Of a DNA stretch of 64,000 bases, positions 1-10,286 are shown piece after piece. The notes beneath the pieces are model-generated. The model was not told the origin of the DNA. It worked only from the letters and a program-made list of their open reading frames with translations, and ran no database searches. The stretch is from positions 1 through 64,000 of the forward strand of contig NZ_JANUDX010000009.1 of NCBI RefSeq assembly GCF_024810105.1, read 5' to 3'. The DNA comes from Stenotrophomonas sp. BIGb0135 (lineage in GTDB: Bacteria; Pseudomonadota; Gammaproteobacteria; Xanthomonadales; Xanthomonadaceae). The translations under genes were made by a program, and so were the position numbers. How positions within the stretch are numbered: position 1 is the first letter of the stretch; every line of letters begins with the position of its first letter.

Positions 1-37
1 CCCGGCAACCGCGCAACGCGCGACAGTGCCTGATCTG

Positions 38-76
38 GTAGTGCCGAGCCATGCTCGGCAACCGCGCAACGCGCGG
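38..76. repeat. SMAG-type REP palindrome
   Basis: A GTAG start is followed by a perfect 8-bp stem (TGCCGAGC, loop CAT, GCTCGGCA, 42-60) and then a second short stem (CCGCGC AAC GCGCGG, 62-76). The bases at 1-24 look like the truncated end of another copy. GTAG-initiated short palindromes are the hallmark of the Stenotrophomonas SMAG repeats. The rest of 1-177 shows no gene I can support. The repeat lies downstream of the leftmost gene and may act as a transcript end. Confidence 0.7.
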
Positions 77-177
77 CCCACACCGGGCGTATTCAGTGCA
101 GCGCCCATACTGAAACAGCGGCTACGAAGCCCGCCACCCGGACACCGCACCGAAAAGCCGCCGAGCATGGCCCGGCG

Positions 178-1080
178 TTACGCGGGGGCGGTGACGACCC
201 CGTCGCCGGCTGCCCACGCATCGGCCAGCCCTTCGCGGTAGGTTGAAAATCGCGGCTGCCACTGCAACGCCTCGCGCGTGCCACGGCTGTCGATGCGCTT
301 GTTGCTGCCGTAGAAGCGCCGCAGCGAGGCAGGGACGGCCGGGTCATCCCAGGCCAGCGCGGCAGGCAACGGCAGGCCACTCAGCGCCGCTGCGTACGCC
401 AGCACGTCCTGCGGCGGCGCCGGCTCATCGTCGGCCGGCAGATACAGCGCGTTGCCCTGCGGCCGGCGCATCGCGGCCAGTACCGCACTGGCGAGGTCTT
501 CCACGTGCAGCCGGTTGAATACCTGGCCCGGACGCACGACCTGCCGCGCCTTGCCCTGTGCCAACTGCACCAGCGCGTTGCGTCCGCGTCCGTACAGCGC
601 GGGCAGCCGGAACACCGCCGAGGCCAGGCCGCGCGCCCGCGCCACGGCCTGCCACTGCTGTTCGGCACGCAGGCGCTTCAGTGCGGTGTCGTCGGTGGCA
701 TCGGCCGTCGAGTGCGTGTCGATCCAGCCGCCATCGCGGTCGGCATACACGGCGGTCGAAGAGAGATAGCCCACCCAGCGCAGCGACGGTGCATCGTGCA
801 GCGCTTCGCCGAGCAGCCGTAGCGCAGGATCGCCCTCGGCATCGGGTGGGACACTGCACAGGATCGCGTCGGCCGTTCGGATCGCCTCACGCACGTCCGC
901 ATCGATGGCGCATCCCTCGGCCAGGCGATGGCGTGGCACGCCGTCGGCCGGCGCGGTGGCCGGATCGCGCACGGTGCCGCTGCACGCAATGCCATGTGCG
1001 TGCAGCAGCGCGGCCAGATGCCGCCCGCCGTAGCCCAGGCCCAGCACCAGCACGCGTGCCGGCGCGGCGTCGGCGGCCAT
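178..1080 (-). CDS. NAD(P)-dependent epimerase/SDR-like protein (YeeZ type)
   Basis: A 300-residue protein with an N-terminal Rossmann nucleotide-binding loop (GLGYGG, residues 14-19), an extended-SDR-like segment YLSSTAVYAD about residue 105, and a C-terminal region with FYGSNKRIDS. This is the layout of the YeeZ/NAD(P)-binding epimerase-like proteins, whose substrate is not settled. The reading frame stays open further upstream, but the ATG at 1080 is chosen because it places the Rossmann loop at the N-terminus and follows the neighbouring panE stop by 2 bp. The spacing suggests co-transcription with panE. Family assignment is good; the reaction is unknown. Confidence 0.8.
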   Translation of the reverse strand: MAADAAPARVLVLGLGYGGRHLAALLHAHGIACSGTVRDPATAPADGVPRHRLAEGCAIDADVREAIRTADAILCSVPPDAEGDPALRLLGEALHDAPSLRWVGYLSSTAVYADRDGGWIDTHSTADATDDTALKRLRAEQQWQAVARARGLASAVFRLPALYGRGRNALVQLAQGKARQVVRPGQVFNRLHVEDLASAVLAAMRRPQGNALYLPADDEPAPPQDVLAYAAALSGLPLPAALAWDDPAVPASLRRFYGSNKRIDSRGTREALQWQPRFSTYREGLADAWAAGDGVVTAPA

Positions 1081-1082
1081 GC

Positions 1083-2021
1083 TCAGCCCTTGCGCTGCTG
1101 CTGGTAGGCCTGCAGGTGCGCATAGGCCACGGCCAGCAGTGGCGCCGCCTGCCCGGCGGCACGCGCGCGGACCAGCATGTCGCCGACGATATGCTCGGCC
1201 TCGACCTGCTGGCCGGCCTCCAGGTCGCGCAGCATCGAGGCTTTCAGCGCCGAACCGGCCTGCGTGGTCGCGGTCAGGGCGATCTCGCGCGCCTTGGCGG
1301 GAATCGGCTCGCCGGCGGCGTCGGCCACGGCGAGGCATTCGTCGTACAGCCCGCGCACGATCGCCGCGCCGTCATCGGTGGCCACGATCGTGCCCACATC
1401 GGCGCGCATCAGGCAGGTCGCCGCCGCCAGCGTGGTCAGGAAGGTGTACTTGATCCACTGCTCCTGGCCGATAGCATCGGTGGCCACGTGGTCCACGCCG
1501 GCCTGCACGCAGGCCGCCGCCAGCGCCAGCACCCGTGCGCTGCTGCCGGTGCCGTCGCGCTCGCCGAAGGTCAGCTTGGCCGCAGGCGCCAGATGCACCA
1601 CCGCGCCATCGGAGGCCTTGGTCGCGCTGATGAAGCACAGCCCGCCCAATACCGCGTCGCGGCCGAAGCGCGCATCCAGATCGGTGTAATGGCGCAGCCC
1701 GTTGAGGATCGGCAGCACCGTGGTCCGCGGCCCCATCGCCGGCGCAATGGCCTCGATGGAACTGGCGAGGTCGTAGGCCTTGCAGCTCAGGATCACCAGG
1801 TCGAACGGCTGCGCCGCGGCCAGCGCCGGCAGCGCCTCGGCGGTGACGTGCTGTACCGGGAACGTCGCATCGCCGAGCGGGCTGCGGATCACCAGCCCCT
1901 CGCTGGCCAGCTGCGCCGCGCGCGGCGGGCGCACCAGGAAGGTGACGTCCACGCCGGCTTGGGCCAGGCGGCCACCGAAATAACCGCCGGTACCGCCGGC
2001 GCCGAGGATCAGGATGCGCAT
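1083..2021 (-). CDS. panE: 2-dehydropantoate 2-reductase family protein
   Basis: A 312-residue ketopantoate reductase (ApbA/PanE) homologue, a family that reduces 2-dehydropantoate to pantoate with NADPH in coenzyme A synthesis. Visible features are the N-terminal GAGGTG nucleotide loop (residues 7-12), the SCKAYD segment after the sixth strand, and the all-alpha C-terminal domain containing QWIKYTF, where the family's catalytic lysine lies. Length matches the family. The start is the ATG that begins MRILILGAGG; it overlaps the stop of the upstream ABC permease by one base (TGATG), so translation is probably coupled. Paralogues of PanE with other 2-oxo acid substrates exist, so the exact substrate is inferred. 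Confidence 0.85.
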   Translation of the reverse strand: MRILILGAGGTGGYFGGRLAQAGVDVTFLVRPPRAAQLASEGLVIRSPLGDATFPVQHVTAEALPALAAAQPFDLVILSCKAYDLASSIEAIAPAMGPRTTVLPILNGLRHYTDLDARFGRDAVLGGLCFISATKASDGAVVHLAPAAKLTFGERDGTGSSARVLALAAACVQAGVDHVATDAIGQEQWIKYTFLTTLAAATCLMRADVGTIVATDDGAAIVRGLYDECLAVADAAGEPIPAKAREIALTATTQAGSALKASMLRDLEAGQQVEAEHIVGDMLVRARAAGQAAPLLAVAYAHLQAYQQQRKG

Positions 2022-2821
2022 CAGCTCCGCATCCCCACACCACGCTTCAGCAGCCACAGCGCCAGCGCGGTCAGCACCACCACGAAACCGAGCATCAGCG
2101 CGTAGGCCACCCACAGCGGCACGTCGCTGGTGCCCAGCAGGCCGTAGCGGAAGGCGTTGACCATGTAGAAGATCGGGTTGGCGTGGGTGGCGGCCTCGGC
2201 CCAGGTGGGCAGCAGCTTCACCGAATAGAACACGCCGCCCAGGTAGGTCAGCGGGGTCAGGATGAAGGTCGGCACGATCGCCACGTCATCGAACTTTTTG
2301 GCGTACACCGCGTTGATGAAGCCGGCCAGCGAGAAGATCGTCGCGCCCAGCAGCACCGTGGTCAGCGTCACCAGCGGGTGCGGGATGCGCACCGGGGTGA
2401 AGAACATGGCGATGATCAGCACGATCACGCCCACCATCAGGCCGCGCAGCACCGCACCGGACACATAGCCCCACAGGATCACCCAGTTCGGCATCGGGCT
2501 CACCAGCAGCTCTTCCACGTGGCGGCCGAACTTGGCGCCGAAAAACGAGGAGCTGATGTTGCCGTAGCTGTTCTGGATCACGCTCATCATCACCAGGCCC
2601 GGCACGATGAACTGCATGTAGCTGTAGCCGCCCATTTCGCCCACGCGCGAGCCGATCAGGCCGCCGAAGATCAGGAAGTACAGGGTCATGGTGATGGCCG
2701 GCGGCACCAGGGTCTGGCCCCAGATGCGCAGGATGCGCGCCACTTCGCGGCGCACGATGGTCATCAGGGCGATGCGGTTGCGCTGGCCGTCGGTGAGGAC
2801 GGGGGTCGGGGTAGTGCTCAT
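2021..2821 (-). CDS. yadH: ABC-2 type transporter permease (YadH-like)
   Basis: A 266-residue inner-membrane permease with about six hydrophobic segments, beginning after a charged N-terminus at residues 45-60. It carries the ABC-2 permease signature around LTPLTYLGGVFYSV and the conserved NPIFYMVNAFRYG near the C-terminus, as in E. coli YadH. The ATG overlaps the stop of the ATPase gene by four bases (ATGA), so the two are translationally coupled and should form one exporter. The substrate of YadGH-type transporters is unknown. Family confidence is high. Confidence 0.9.
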   Translation of the reverse strand: MSTTPTPVLTDGQRNRIALMTIVRREVARILRIWGQTLVPPAITMTLYFLIFGGLIGSRVGEMGGYSYMQFIVPGLVMMSVIQNSYGNISSSFFGAKFGRHVEELLVSPMPNWVILWGYVSGAVLRGLMVGVIVLIIAMFFTPVRIPHPLVTLTTVLLGATIFSLAGFINAVYAKKFDDVAIVPTFILTPLTYLGGVFYSVKLLPTWAEAATHANPIFYMVNAFRYGLLGTSDVPLWVAYALMLGFVVVLTALALWLLKRGVGMRS

Positions 2822-3777
2822 GCCGCGTTCTCCTGGTTGCCGGTGAGGCGCACGAACAGCTCCTCCAGGCGGTTGCTCTTGGTCCGCATCGAACGCACCC
2901 GGATGCCCGCCGCGTTCAACGCGTCAAACACGCGGTTGAGGTCCATCGCGCGCGGCATGTCCACGTCCAGCGTGTGACCGTCGGTGGCGATCAGCGTGGC
3001 CCCCTCGATCTCCGGCAGCTGGGCCGGCAGGCTGCCGTCGATGTCGAACAGGAAGCCTTCCACGTCCAGCTTGGCCAGCAGTTCGCGCATCGGGCCCTGG
3101 GTGACGATCTGGCCGTGGTTGATGATGGCCAGGTTGCGGCACAGGTGCTCGGCTTCTTCCAGGTAGTGCGTGGTCAGGATGATCGTGGTGCCGGCGGCAT
3201 TGATCTCCTTGAGCACGCGCCACATGTCGCGGCGGATCTCGATGTCCACGCCGGCGGTGGGTTCGTCCAGGATCAGCAGGCGCGGGCGGGTCATCATCGC
3301 CCGGGCGATCATCAGCCGGCGCTTCATGCCGCCGGACAGGGTGCGGCTCATCACCTGGGCCTTTTCCCACAGGTGGGCGCGCTTGAGCTCCTCTTCGGCC
3401 ATCTTCTCGGCCTCGGCGCGGGCCACGCCGTAGAAACCGGCGTAGTTGACCAGGATGTCGAAGGGCTTTTCGAACAGGTTGAAGTTGATTTCCTGGGGCA
3501 CCAGGCCGATCAGGCGCATGGTGGCGCTGCGGTTGCGCACCAGGTCGCTGCCGAATACCTCGACCTGGCCCTCGCTGAGGTTCACCAGCGAGCTGATGAT
3601 GCCGATCAGGGTGGACTTGCCGGCGCCGTTGGGGCCCAGCAGGGCGAAGAAGTCGCCCGGGGCCACGTCCAGCGAGACGCCCTTCAGCGCCTGGGTGCCG
3701 TTGTCGTAGGTCTTGCGGAGGTCACGCACCCGCAGGGCGGGGGCGGCGGAGGGCGCGGGAGTGTTCTGGGAAGCCAA
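2818..3777 (-). CDS. yadG: ABC transporter ATP-binding protein (YadG-like)
   Basis: A 319-residue ATPase with Walker A GPNGAGKST, signature LSGGMKRR, Walker B LLILDEPTAGVD and the switch histidine in LTTHYLEEAEHL. Full-length similarity and the following permease identify a YadGH-type two-gene exporter. No ATG fits at the N-terminus. A TTG at 3777, preceded by GAAGG about 7 bases upstream, gives a sensible start (LASQNTPAPS, read as Met). The start lies close to a divergent gene, so the 104 bp between must hold both promoters. The start is less certain than the product. Confidence 0.88.
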   Translation of the reverse strand: MASQNTPAPSAAPALRVRDLRKTYDNGTQALKGVSLDVAPGDFFALLGPNGAGKSTLIGIISSLVNLSEGQVEVFGSDLVRNRSATMRLIGLVPQEINFNLFEKPFDILVNYAGFYGVARAEAEKMAEEELKRAHLWEKAQVMSRTLSGGMKRRLMIARAMMTRPRLLILDEPTAGVDIEIRRDMWRVLKEINAAGTTIILTTHYLEEAEHLCRNLAIINHGQIVTQGPMRELLAKLDVEGFLFDIDGSLPAQLPEIEGATLIATDGHTLDVDMPRAMDLNRVFDALNAAGIRVRSMRTKSNRLEELFVRLTGNQENAA

Positions 3778-3828
3778 GCTCTTGCCTTCGCGCCCATGGG
3801 CTGGCGCTGGATAGGGGCGGGGAGGGGC

Positions 3829-3834
3829 TATTAT
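3829..3834 (+). promoter_or_regulatory. Possible -10 element for the ferredoxin reductase gene
   Basis: TATTAT sits about 48 bases before the GTG start in an otherwise GC-rich 104-bp divergent intergenic region (3778-3881). It is the only AT-rich stretch there. No clear -35 hexamer is visible, so this is a weak call. Confidence 0.3.
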
Positions 3835-3881
3835 AGAAGACCCCGAGGGCTTGCCCCGGCTACACACTGTCCCGAAAAGTC

Positions 3882-4631
3882 GTGCCTGCCCAATTCCCCC
3901 TCAAACTGGTCGACCGGCGCATGCTGGCCCCGACCGTCGGCCACTACCAGTTCCTGCGTGATGACGGCCAGCCGCTGGATTTCCAGCCCGGCCAGTTCAT
4001 CCAGGTCCATTTCGAGTACGCCGACGGCACCGCCGCCAAGCGCAGTTACTCGCTGGCCACCATTCACAACCACGCCCTCGGCGCGGGCGAAGCGGTCGAT
4101 ATCGCGGTCAGTTTCGTCCCCGGCGGCGCCGCCACGGCCCTGTTCGAGGGCCTGGACATCGGCGGCCACGTCACCGCCAGCGGCCCGTTCGGCCGGTTCT
4201 GCCTGCAGCCGGGCGACCACAATGGCCGCTACCTGCTGATCGCCACCGGCACCGGGGTCACCCCGTACCGGTCGATGCTGCCGCTGCTGGCGACCGCCAT
4301 GGTCGAGCGTGGCGTCGAGGTGGTCCTGCTGCAGGGCGCCCGCACCCCGGCCGAGCTGCTCTACAGCGACGACTTCCGCGCCTTCGCCGACGCCCACCCG
4401 GGCTTCCGCTACGTGCCGTGCCTGTCCCGCGAGCTGCCCGACAACCCGCACCCGGACGTGCGCCATGGCTACGTGCAGCAGCACCTGGCCGAGTTCGCGC
4501 CCAACCCGGCCACCGACATCGCCTACCTCTGCGGCAACCCGGACATGGTGGATGCCACCTTCGAGGCGTTGAAGGACGCCGGGCTGCCGACGCCGCAGGT
4601 GCGGCGGGAGAAGTACGTCAGCAGCAAGTAA
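3882..4631 (+). CDS. fpr: Ferredoxin--NADP reductase
   Basis: A 249-residue flavoprotein of the ferredoxin-NADP(+) reductase family, which passes electrons between NADPH and ferredoxin or flavodoxin. Visible are the FAD-binding motif RSYSLAT (about residues 52-58), the second FAD/NADP strand GTGVTPYRSM, and the C-terminal CGNPDMVD segment contacting NADP. The length is normal for the bacterial Fpr class. Translation starts at GTG 3882 (MPAQFPLK); no closer ATG fits. The gene is transcribed away from the yadGH-like operon and converges on the SUKH gene. Confidence 0.88.
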   Translation: MPAQFPLKLVDRRMLAPTVGHYQFLRDDGQPLDFQPGQFIQVHFEYADGTAAKRSYSLATIHNHALGAGEAVDIAVSFVPGGAATALFEGLDIGGHVTASGPFGRFCLQPGDHNGRYLLIATGTGVTPYRSMLPLLATAMVERGVEVVLLQGARTPAELLYSDDFRAFADAHPGFRYVPCLSRELPDNPHPDVRHGYVQQHLAEFAPNPATDIAYLCGNPDMVDATFEALKDAGLPTPQVRREKYVSSK

Positions 4632-4650
4632 TCCGCTGCGGGCCTGGCCC

Positions 4651-4670
4651 GTGCCGCCAGCCGGTGGCAC
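4651..4670. terminator. Short hairpin between convergent genes
   Basis: GTGCCGCC AGCC GGTGGCAC forms an 8-bp stem (one G-U pair) 20 bp after the fpr stop. It lies between two convergent genes. It has no T-tract, so it is a weak terminator or a REP-like element. Confidence 0.4.
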
Positions 4671-4713
4671 GGCGCAGCCTCCGGCCGTGCCATGCCTGCG
4701 TCGGGGGCGGCGT

Positions 4714-5343
4714 TCAGCCGTCGAAGCCTTCCAGATCCTGTGGCCCGTAGGCGTAGTCGCCTTCCCATGCGGCGGCTTCGGCCAGCGCATCGGCATCCAG
4801 TGCTTCCACGCGGCTGCGCACATCGGCGGCGCGTTCGGCCAGCCACTGCTGGAACGTGCCCACTTCCTCCGTTACCACGCCGCCTTCCAGCAGCCACACC
4901 ACCGGCTCGGCGTCGTCCTCGGCCTCCGGATCAACCCCGAACGCCCAGCCATCGCCATCGGCGAAGTTCCAGCCGGCGAACATCACGTACCGCCAGGTGT
5001 ACTGGCCGGCGCGCCGCGCCGCGCGCACCTCGGCGAAGTCGCGTTCCTCATCGGCGATCAGCGTGCTCACCTGGCGTGCGGCCAGCGGCGGCAGGAAGGC
5101 GAAGCCATAGTGCAGTTCGCCGGGCACGGCGAGCAGGGGATAGCCGTGCGCTGCCACGAAGGTGCGGTAGGCCTGCGGCAGCAACGCCTCGAACTGCGCT
5201 GCGGAGGGGGCATCGTCGGGCAGCGCGCCATCCCGGCGCCAACTGGCATCGGCCGGCGAACTGCACACCTGGTCCGCCAGTCCGCTGGCGGTCAGGGCCT
5301 GGACCAGTTCGGTCCACGGCGAGGGATCTGCGGCAGGCTGCAT
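4714..5343 (-). CDS. SMI1/KNR4 (SUKH)-type protein
   Basis: A 209-residue soluble acidic protein. LPQAYRTFVAAHGYP (about residues 55-70) followed by GELHYGFAFLPP resembles the core of the SMI1/KNR4 superfamily, which contains many immunity proteins against nuclease toxins but also stand-alone proteins of unknown role. The start MQPAADPSPW at 5343 is preceded by AAAGGAA, a good ribosome site. No toxin gene lies beside it. A second SUKH-like gene lies at 53869. Assignment rests on pattern resemblance only. Confidence 0.55.
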   Translation of the reverse strand: MQPAADPSPWTELVQALTASGLADQVCSSPADASWRRDGALPDDAPSAAQFEALLPQAYRTFVAAHGYPLLAVPGELHYGFAFLPPLAARQVSTLIADEERDFAEVRAARRAGQYTWRYVMFAGWNFADGDGWAFGVDPEAEDDAEPVVWLLEGGVVTEEVGTFQQWLAERAADVRSRVEALDADALAEAAAWEGDYAYGPQDLEGFDG

Positions 5344-5464
5344 GACGATTCCTTTCGCGCATTGAGGTAGCCACCGAGTGTACGTCAGGGGCTGGCTTCC
5401 CCGCCCGGGCATCGCGCCTTGCCGCACAGTAAACTGCGGCCGCCCCTCCGGCGCCCGAGGCGAC

Positions 5465-6634
5465 ATGTCATTGGATTTCCCCACCGTTGCCGTGCTCGGC
5501 TACCTGCTGTGCCTGGGCATCGCACTCGGCTTTTCGCTGCTGCTGCTGGTGCTGCGCGGGCAGCCGGCACTGCGCCTGTGGACGGCCAGCCTGTGGCTGC
5601 TTGCGCTGAGCCTGACCTCGGTCGCGCTGCGCGCGCAGTTGCCCGTCGTGCCCCTGGTCATCTTCGGCAACGCCGTGCTCGCCCTGTCGGCCGTGTTGAT
5701 GCTCTATGGCGTGGCCCGCCACCTGGAGCGGCGGCTGCCACCGTGGCAGCCCGCCCTGCTGGCCGGTGTGTATGTCGCCGGTATCGTGGTGTTCGTGGTG
5801 CCCTTCCCGAACCTGGCGATCCGCTTGAACGTGGCCAGCCTGTTCGCGGTCCTGGTCAACGGCTGGATGGCCTGGCTGCTGGTCCGCCATGCACCGCCGG
5901 CGCAGCGCACCAGCTGCCGGCTTGCCGCTGCCATCTTCGCCGCCGAAGCCGGGGTGTACCTGGTGCGGCTGTGGCTGCCGGTGGCACCGGGTGCCGGGCA
6001 GGACATCTTCCGGGCCGGCGCGCCGATGTTCGCCACCTACCTGGCGGGGATCTTCCTGGAACTGGCGCGCTGCTTCGCCCTGGTCCTGCTGCTGGTCGAG
6101 CGGATGCTGGTGGACCTGCGCCGCGCCGCGCGCACCGATGGCCTGACCGGGCTGCTCAATCGCAGCGCGGTGCTGGCCGATGGCCAGGCGCACCTGCAGC
6201 ACGGCCTCCGCGCGCAGCAACCGATGGCGCTGTTGCTGCTGGACGTGGATCACTTCAAGCAGATCAACGATCGCTGGGGCCACCAGTGTGGCGACCGCGT
6301 CCTGCAGCAGGTCGCGCAGGTGCTGGTGAGCTGCATGTCCAGCCCGCAGCACCTGCTCGGTCGCTACGGGGGCGAAGAGTTCGTCGTCCTGCTGCCGGGC
6401 GCCGGGCATGCCCGGGCGGTCGAGCTTGCCGCGACGATCCACGCCCAGCTGCGCCGGCATCCGGCGCAGGTGGGCACGTCGCAGGTGCAGGTCACCACCA
6501 GCATCGGGCTGGCGGTGGGATCGGGGCAGCACGATCTCGCGGCGCTGCTGGCCGCCGCCGATGCCGCGCTTTACCAGGCCAAGGCCGACGGTCGCGACCG
6601 CACCGTCAGTGCCGCGCCAGTGGCCGCCACCTGA
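5465..6634 (+). CDS. Membrane-anchored diguanylate cyclase (GGDEF)
   Basis: A 389-residue protein. The first about 215 residues contain some six to seven hydrophobic helices and act as an integral-membrane sensor. A GGDEF domain follows, with DVDHFKQIND (metal-binding Asp) and the active-site GGEEF in RYGGEEFVVLLPG. It should make cyclic di-GMP from two GTP. No RxxD inhibitory site precedes GGEEF, so product inhibition through the I-site is not expected. The ATG at 5465 (MSLDFPTVAV) is chosen over upstream in-frame starts because it begins just before the first membrane helix. The signal sensed is unknown. Confidence 0.9.
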   Translation: MSLDFPTVAVLGYLLCLGIALGFSLLLLVLRGQPALRLWTASLWLLALSLTSVALRAQLPVVPLVIFGNAVLALSAVLMLYGVARHLERRLPPWQPALLAGVYVAGIVVFVVPFPNLAIRLNVASLFAVLVNGWMAWLLVRHAPPAQRTSCRLAAAIFAAEAGVYLVRLWLPVAPGAGQDIFRAGAPMFATYLAGIFLELARCFALVLLLVERMLVDLRRAARTDGLTGLLNRSAVLADGQAHLQHGLRAQQPMALLLLDVDHFKQINDRWGHQCGDRVLQQVAQVLVSCMSSPQHLLGRYGGEEFVVLLPGAGHARAVELAATIHAQLRRHPAQVGTSQVQVTTSIGLAVGSGQHDLAALLAAADAALYQAKADGRDRTVSAAPVAAT

Positions 6635-6736
6635 TCGCTGCGCCGCCCGCCGACGCCGCGGCATGGCATCGGTCACATCCAGCCTGCCCTGTCGTCATGG
6701 CATGCTGAACCCCTTCAATCCAGGATGCGATCGAAC

Positions 6737-8244
6737 ATGCGAGTTTCCTGCCGTCCCCTGGCGACCGGTGCAGCCTTGCTGCTGCTGGCCGCCTGCCAGG
6801 CTACCCCGGAGGCCGCGCCGGATGCGGCGCAACGCCAGTACGGACGCCTGACGTTCAAGCCGTGCACGCTGACCAGCACCCAGGCCAGCGACAACGTCGA
6901 AGCGCAGTGCACCACCTTGCACGTGGCCGAAAACCCGGCCGCGCCCGACGGTCGCAAGATCGGCTTGAACATCGCGTGGCTGGAAACCAGCAACGAAGGC
7001 GAGGGCAAGCACGACCCGGTGTTCTTCCTGGCCGGCGGGCCGGGGCAGGCGGCCACCGAGGTGGCCGCGGTGATCAACCTGGCCCTGCGCGAAGTGCGCA
7101 AGCAGCGCGACATCATCCTGGTGGACCAGCGCGGCACGGGTAAATCCAATCCGCTGACCTGCGTGGGTGCCGACGGCAAGGAAATGACGCTGGACGACAC
7201 CGCCACGCCCTCCACCCAGCTGATCGCCGACTTCGCGCGGCAGTGCGCCGCATCGCTGGCCGATCGCGCCGACACGCGCTTCTACACCACCACCCAGGCC
7301 ATCGCCGACATCGACACGGTGCGTGCGGCACTGGGCGTGGACAAGATCAACCTGATCGGCGGCTCCTACGGCACGCGCGTGGCGCAGCAGTACGCCGTGC
7401 ACTACCCGCAGCACACCCGCGCGGTGGTGATCGATGGCGTGGCCCCGAACGACGTGGTGGTCGGCGGTGATTTCGCCAATACCTTCGAGGCGGCCATCGA
7501 CCTGCAGGCCGAACAGTGCCGCAAGGATCCGGTCTGCGCCAAGCGCTTCCCGGTGGACACGCGCACCCAGCTCAAGAACGTGATGACCGCGCTGGCCAAG
7601 GCTCCGGTCGAGGTGGAGTACCGCGACCCGGGCACCGCCGAGGCCAAGCGCGACGTGCTCACCGCCGATTCGGTCACCGGCCTGGCCTTCATGTTCTCGT
7701 ACATGCCCGAGCTGTCCTCGCTGCTGCCGGTGGTGCTCGATGAAGCCGCGCATGGCCGCTACGCCTCGCTTGCGTCGCTGAGCAAAATGGCCGGCCGCTC
7801 GCTGGGCGTGCAGATGAATCGTGGCATGCAGTGGTCGGTGATCTGCGCCGAGGATGCCGACCGGTACCAGGAGCCGGCCACCAGTGACCGCCTGCTTGGG
7901 CCGGAAGTGGCGCGCATGTTCTTCGCCGCGTGCCCGGGCTGGAACGTCGGCACGCGCCCGAAAGACTTCACCGCGCCGCTGAAGAGCGACCTGCCGGTGC
8001 TGCTGCTGTCCGGCCAGTTCGACCCGGTCACCCCGCCGCGCTACGCCGAGCAGGTGCTCAAGACCCTGCCCAACGGCCGTCACCTGGTCGCCAAGGGCCA
8101 GGGCCACGGCACCCTCAACGCCGGTTGCATGCCGCGCCTGCTCGGCCAGTTCATGGACAAGGCAGACGCCAAGTCGCTCGACGCCACCTGCCTGGACTCA
8201 CTGAGCCCGGTGCCGGCCTTCACTTCGTTCAACGGATGGGCACC

Positions 8245-8248
<4 letters not shown>
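6737..8248 (+). CDS. Lipoprotein alpha/beta-hydrolase, S33 peptidase (tripeptidyl-aminopeptidase type)
   Basis: About 503 residues. A lipoprotein signal ends at LAAC (Cys20), so the enzyme is probably anchored to a membrane on the periplasmic side. The catalytic triad is visible: Ser210 in GGSYG, Asp429 in GQFDPVTPP and His457 in GQGHGT. The C-terminal TAP-like domain (from about residue 400) fits S33 family aminopeptidases that clip N-terminal residues from small peptides. ATG 6737 is preferred over ATG 6725 because AGGA lies upstream of it, but either is possible. The stop overlaps the following ABC ATPase start (ATGA), which suggests coupled translation. Confidence 0.85.
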
Positions 8249-8987
<739 letters not shown>

Positions 8988-8991
<4 letters not shown>

Positions 8992-10172
8992 GTTCGTTCG
9001 CCACGTTGTTGACTGTCATGCGCAAGGAACTGCGCGACCTTTCCCGCGACCGCCGCACCCTCGCGCTGACCCTGCTGCTGGGCCCGCTGCTGTACCCGAT
9101 CCTGATCCTGGGCATGGGCAAGCTGGCCGAGAGCCGGGTCAAGACCCAGATCGACAAGCCGTTGGAGATCGCCACCATCGGCCGTGAAAACGCCCCCAAC
9201 CTGGTGCGCTTCCTGGCCGCGCAGGGGCTCAACGCGGTGGATGCGCCCAAGGACCTGACCGCGGCGATCCGCGACCAGCAGATCGACGTCGCGCTGCGGA
9301 TCAGCCCGGACTTCGGCAAGGACTGGGCGGAAGGCCGCCCGGCGCTGGTGGAGATCGTCAAGGACAGCACCCGCCGCGCTGCCGATATCCCCAGCATGCG
9401 CCTGCAGACCGCCCTGGCCGGCTACAACCAGCAGGTGGGCGCGCTGCGGCTGCTCGCCCGTGGCGTGGACGCCCAGGTCGCGCGGCCGCTGGACCTGGCC
9501 ACGCAGGACCTCGCCACCGCCGAAGCCAAGCGTGGCCAGGTGCTGTCCTTCCTGCTGCCGGTGCTGCTCACCATCACCTCCTTCCTCGGCGGTGCCTACC
9601 TGGTCATGGATACCACCGCCGGTGAGCGCGAGCGGCAGTCGCTGGAACCGTTGCTGGCCACCCCGGCACCGCGCAGCGCGATCGTCAGCGGCAAGATCGT
9701 GGCCGCCTGCGTGGTCGGCATGGCCTCGCTGCTGCTCACCCTGCTGGCCTTCAAGCTGAGCGCGCAGCTCTCCAGCAGCGGGGCCGGGCGGCAACTCAAC
9801 ATGGGCTTCCTGCCGATGGCGCAGATGCTGTTGATCATGCTGCCGATGCTGTTCATCGGCACCTCCCTGCTGACCTTCCTGTCGGCGGCGGCCAAGAGCA
9901 TGAAGGAAGCCCAGAGCCACATGACCTGGCTGATGCTGCTGCCGATGCTGCCTGGCTATGCGCTGATGGTGTACCCGCTGAAGAGCGAGCTGTGGCAGTT
10001 TGCGGTGCCGTTCCTGGCGCAGAACCAGATGCTGCTGAAGATCATCCGCCACGAGGCGATCAGCGCGCAGATGTGGGGCGTGTACCTGGCGGCAGGCTTC
10101 GGCCTGGCAGCGGTGCTGTGGTACGCGGCGGTGCGCCGTTACCACCAGGAGCGCCTGGCGATCTCCGGTTGA
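8988..10172 (+). CDS. natB: ABC transporter permease (NatB-like, ABC-2 family)
   Basis: A 394-residue membrane protein. It has an N-terminal helix (about 20-40), a large extracytoplasmic domain (about 45-180) containing DQQIDVALRISPDF, and about five helices in the C-terminal half. TTAGERERQSLEPLLATP (about 208-225) is the conserved cytoplasmic motif of NatB-type ABC-2 permeases. It pairs with the preceding ATPase through a 4-bp overlap. Confidence 0.88.
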
Positions 10173-10178
10173 GCGAAC

Positions 10179-10206
10179 GGGGCGATGGCGACAGTGCCAT
10201 CGCCCC
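10179..10206 (+). terminator. Terminator-like hairpin after natB-like gene
   Basis: A perfect 11-bp stem (GGGGCGATGGC / GCCATCGCCCC) with a 6-base loop starts 6 bp after the stop. There is no T-run behind it. A second small palindrome (AGCCACGC ATC GCGTGGCT, 10260-10278) lies between it and the convergent araC-type gene. Confidence 0.6.
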
Positions 10207-10259
10207 GAGCGGATCCGCCACGCGTTGCCGACCCGTCAGCGACCTGCGGTCGACGTTGC

Positions 10260-10278
10260 AGCCACGCATCGCGTGGCT
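10260..10278. repeat. REP-like palindrome
   Basis: A perfect 8-bp inverted repeat with a 3-base centre, at the 3' side of the AraC-family gene. It has the geometry of the other short palindromes in the window. Confidence 0.5.
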
Positions 10279-10286
10279 CCCCCACA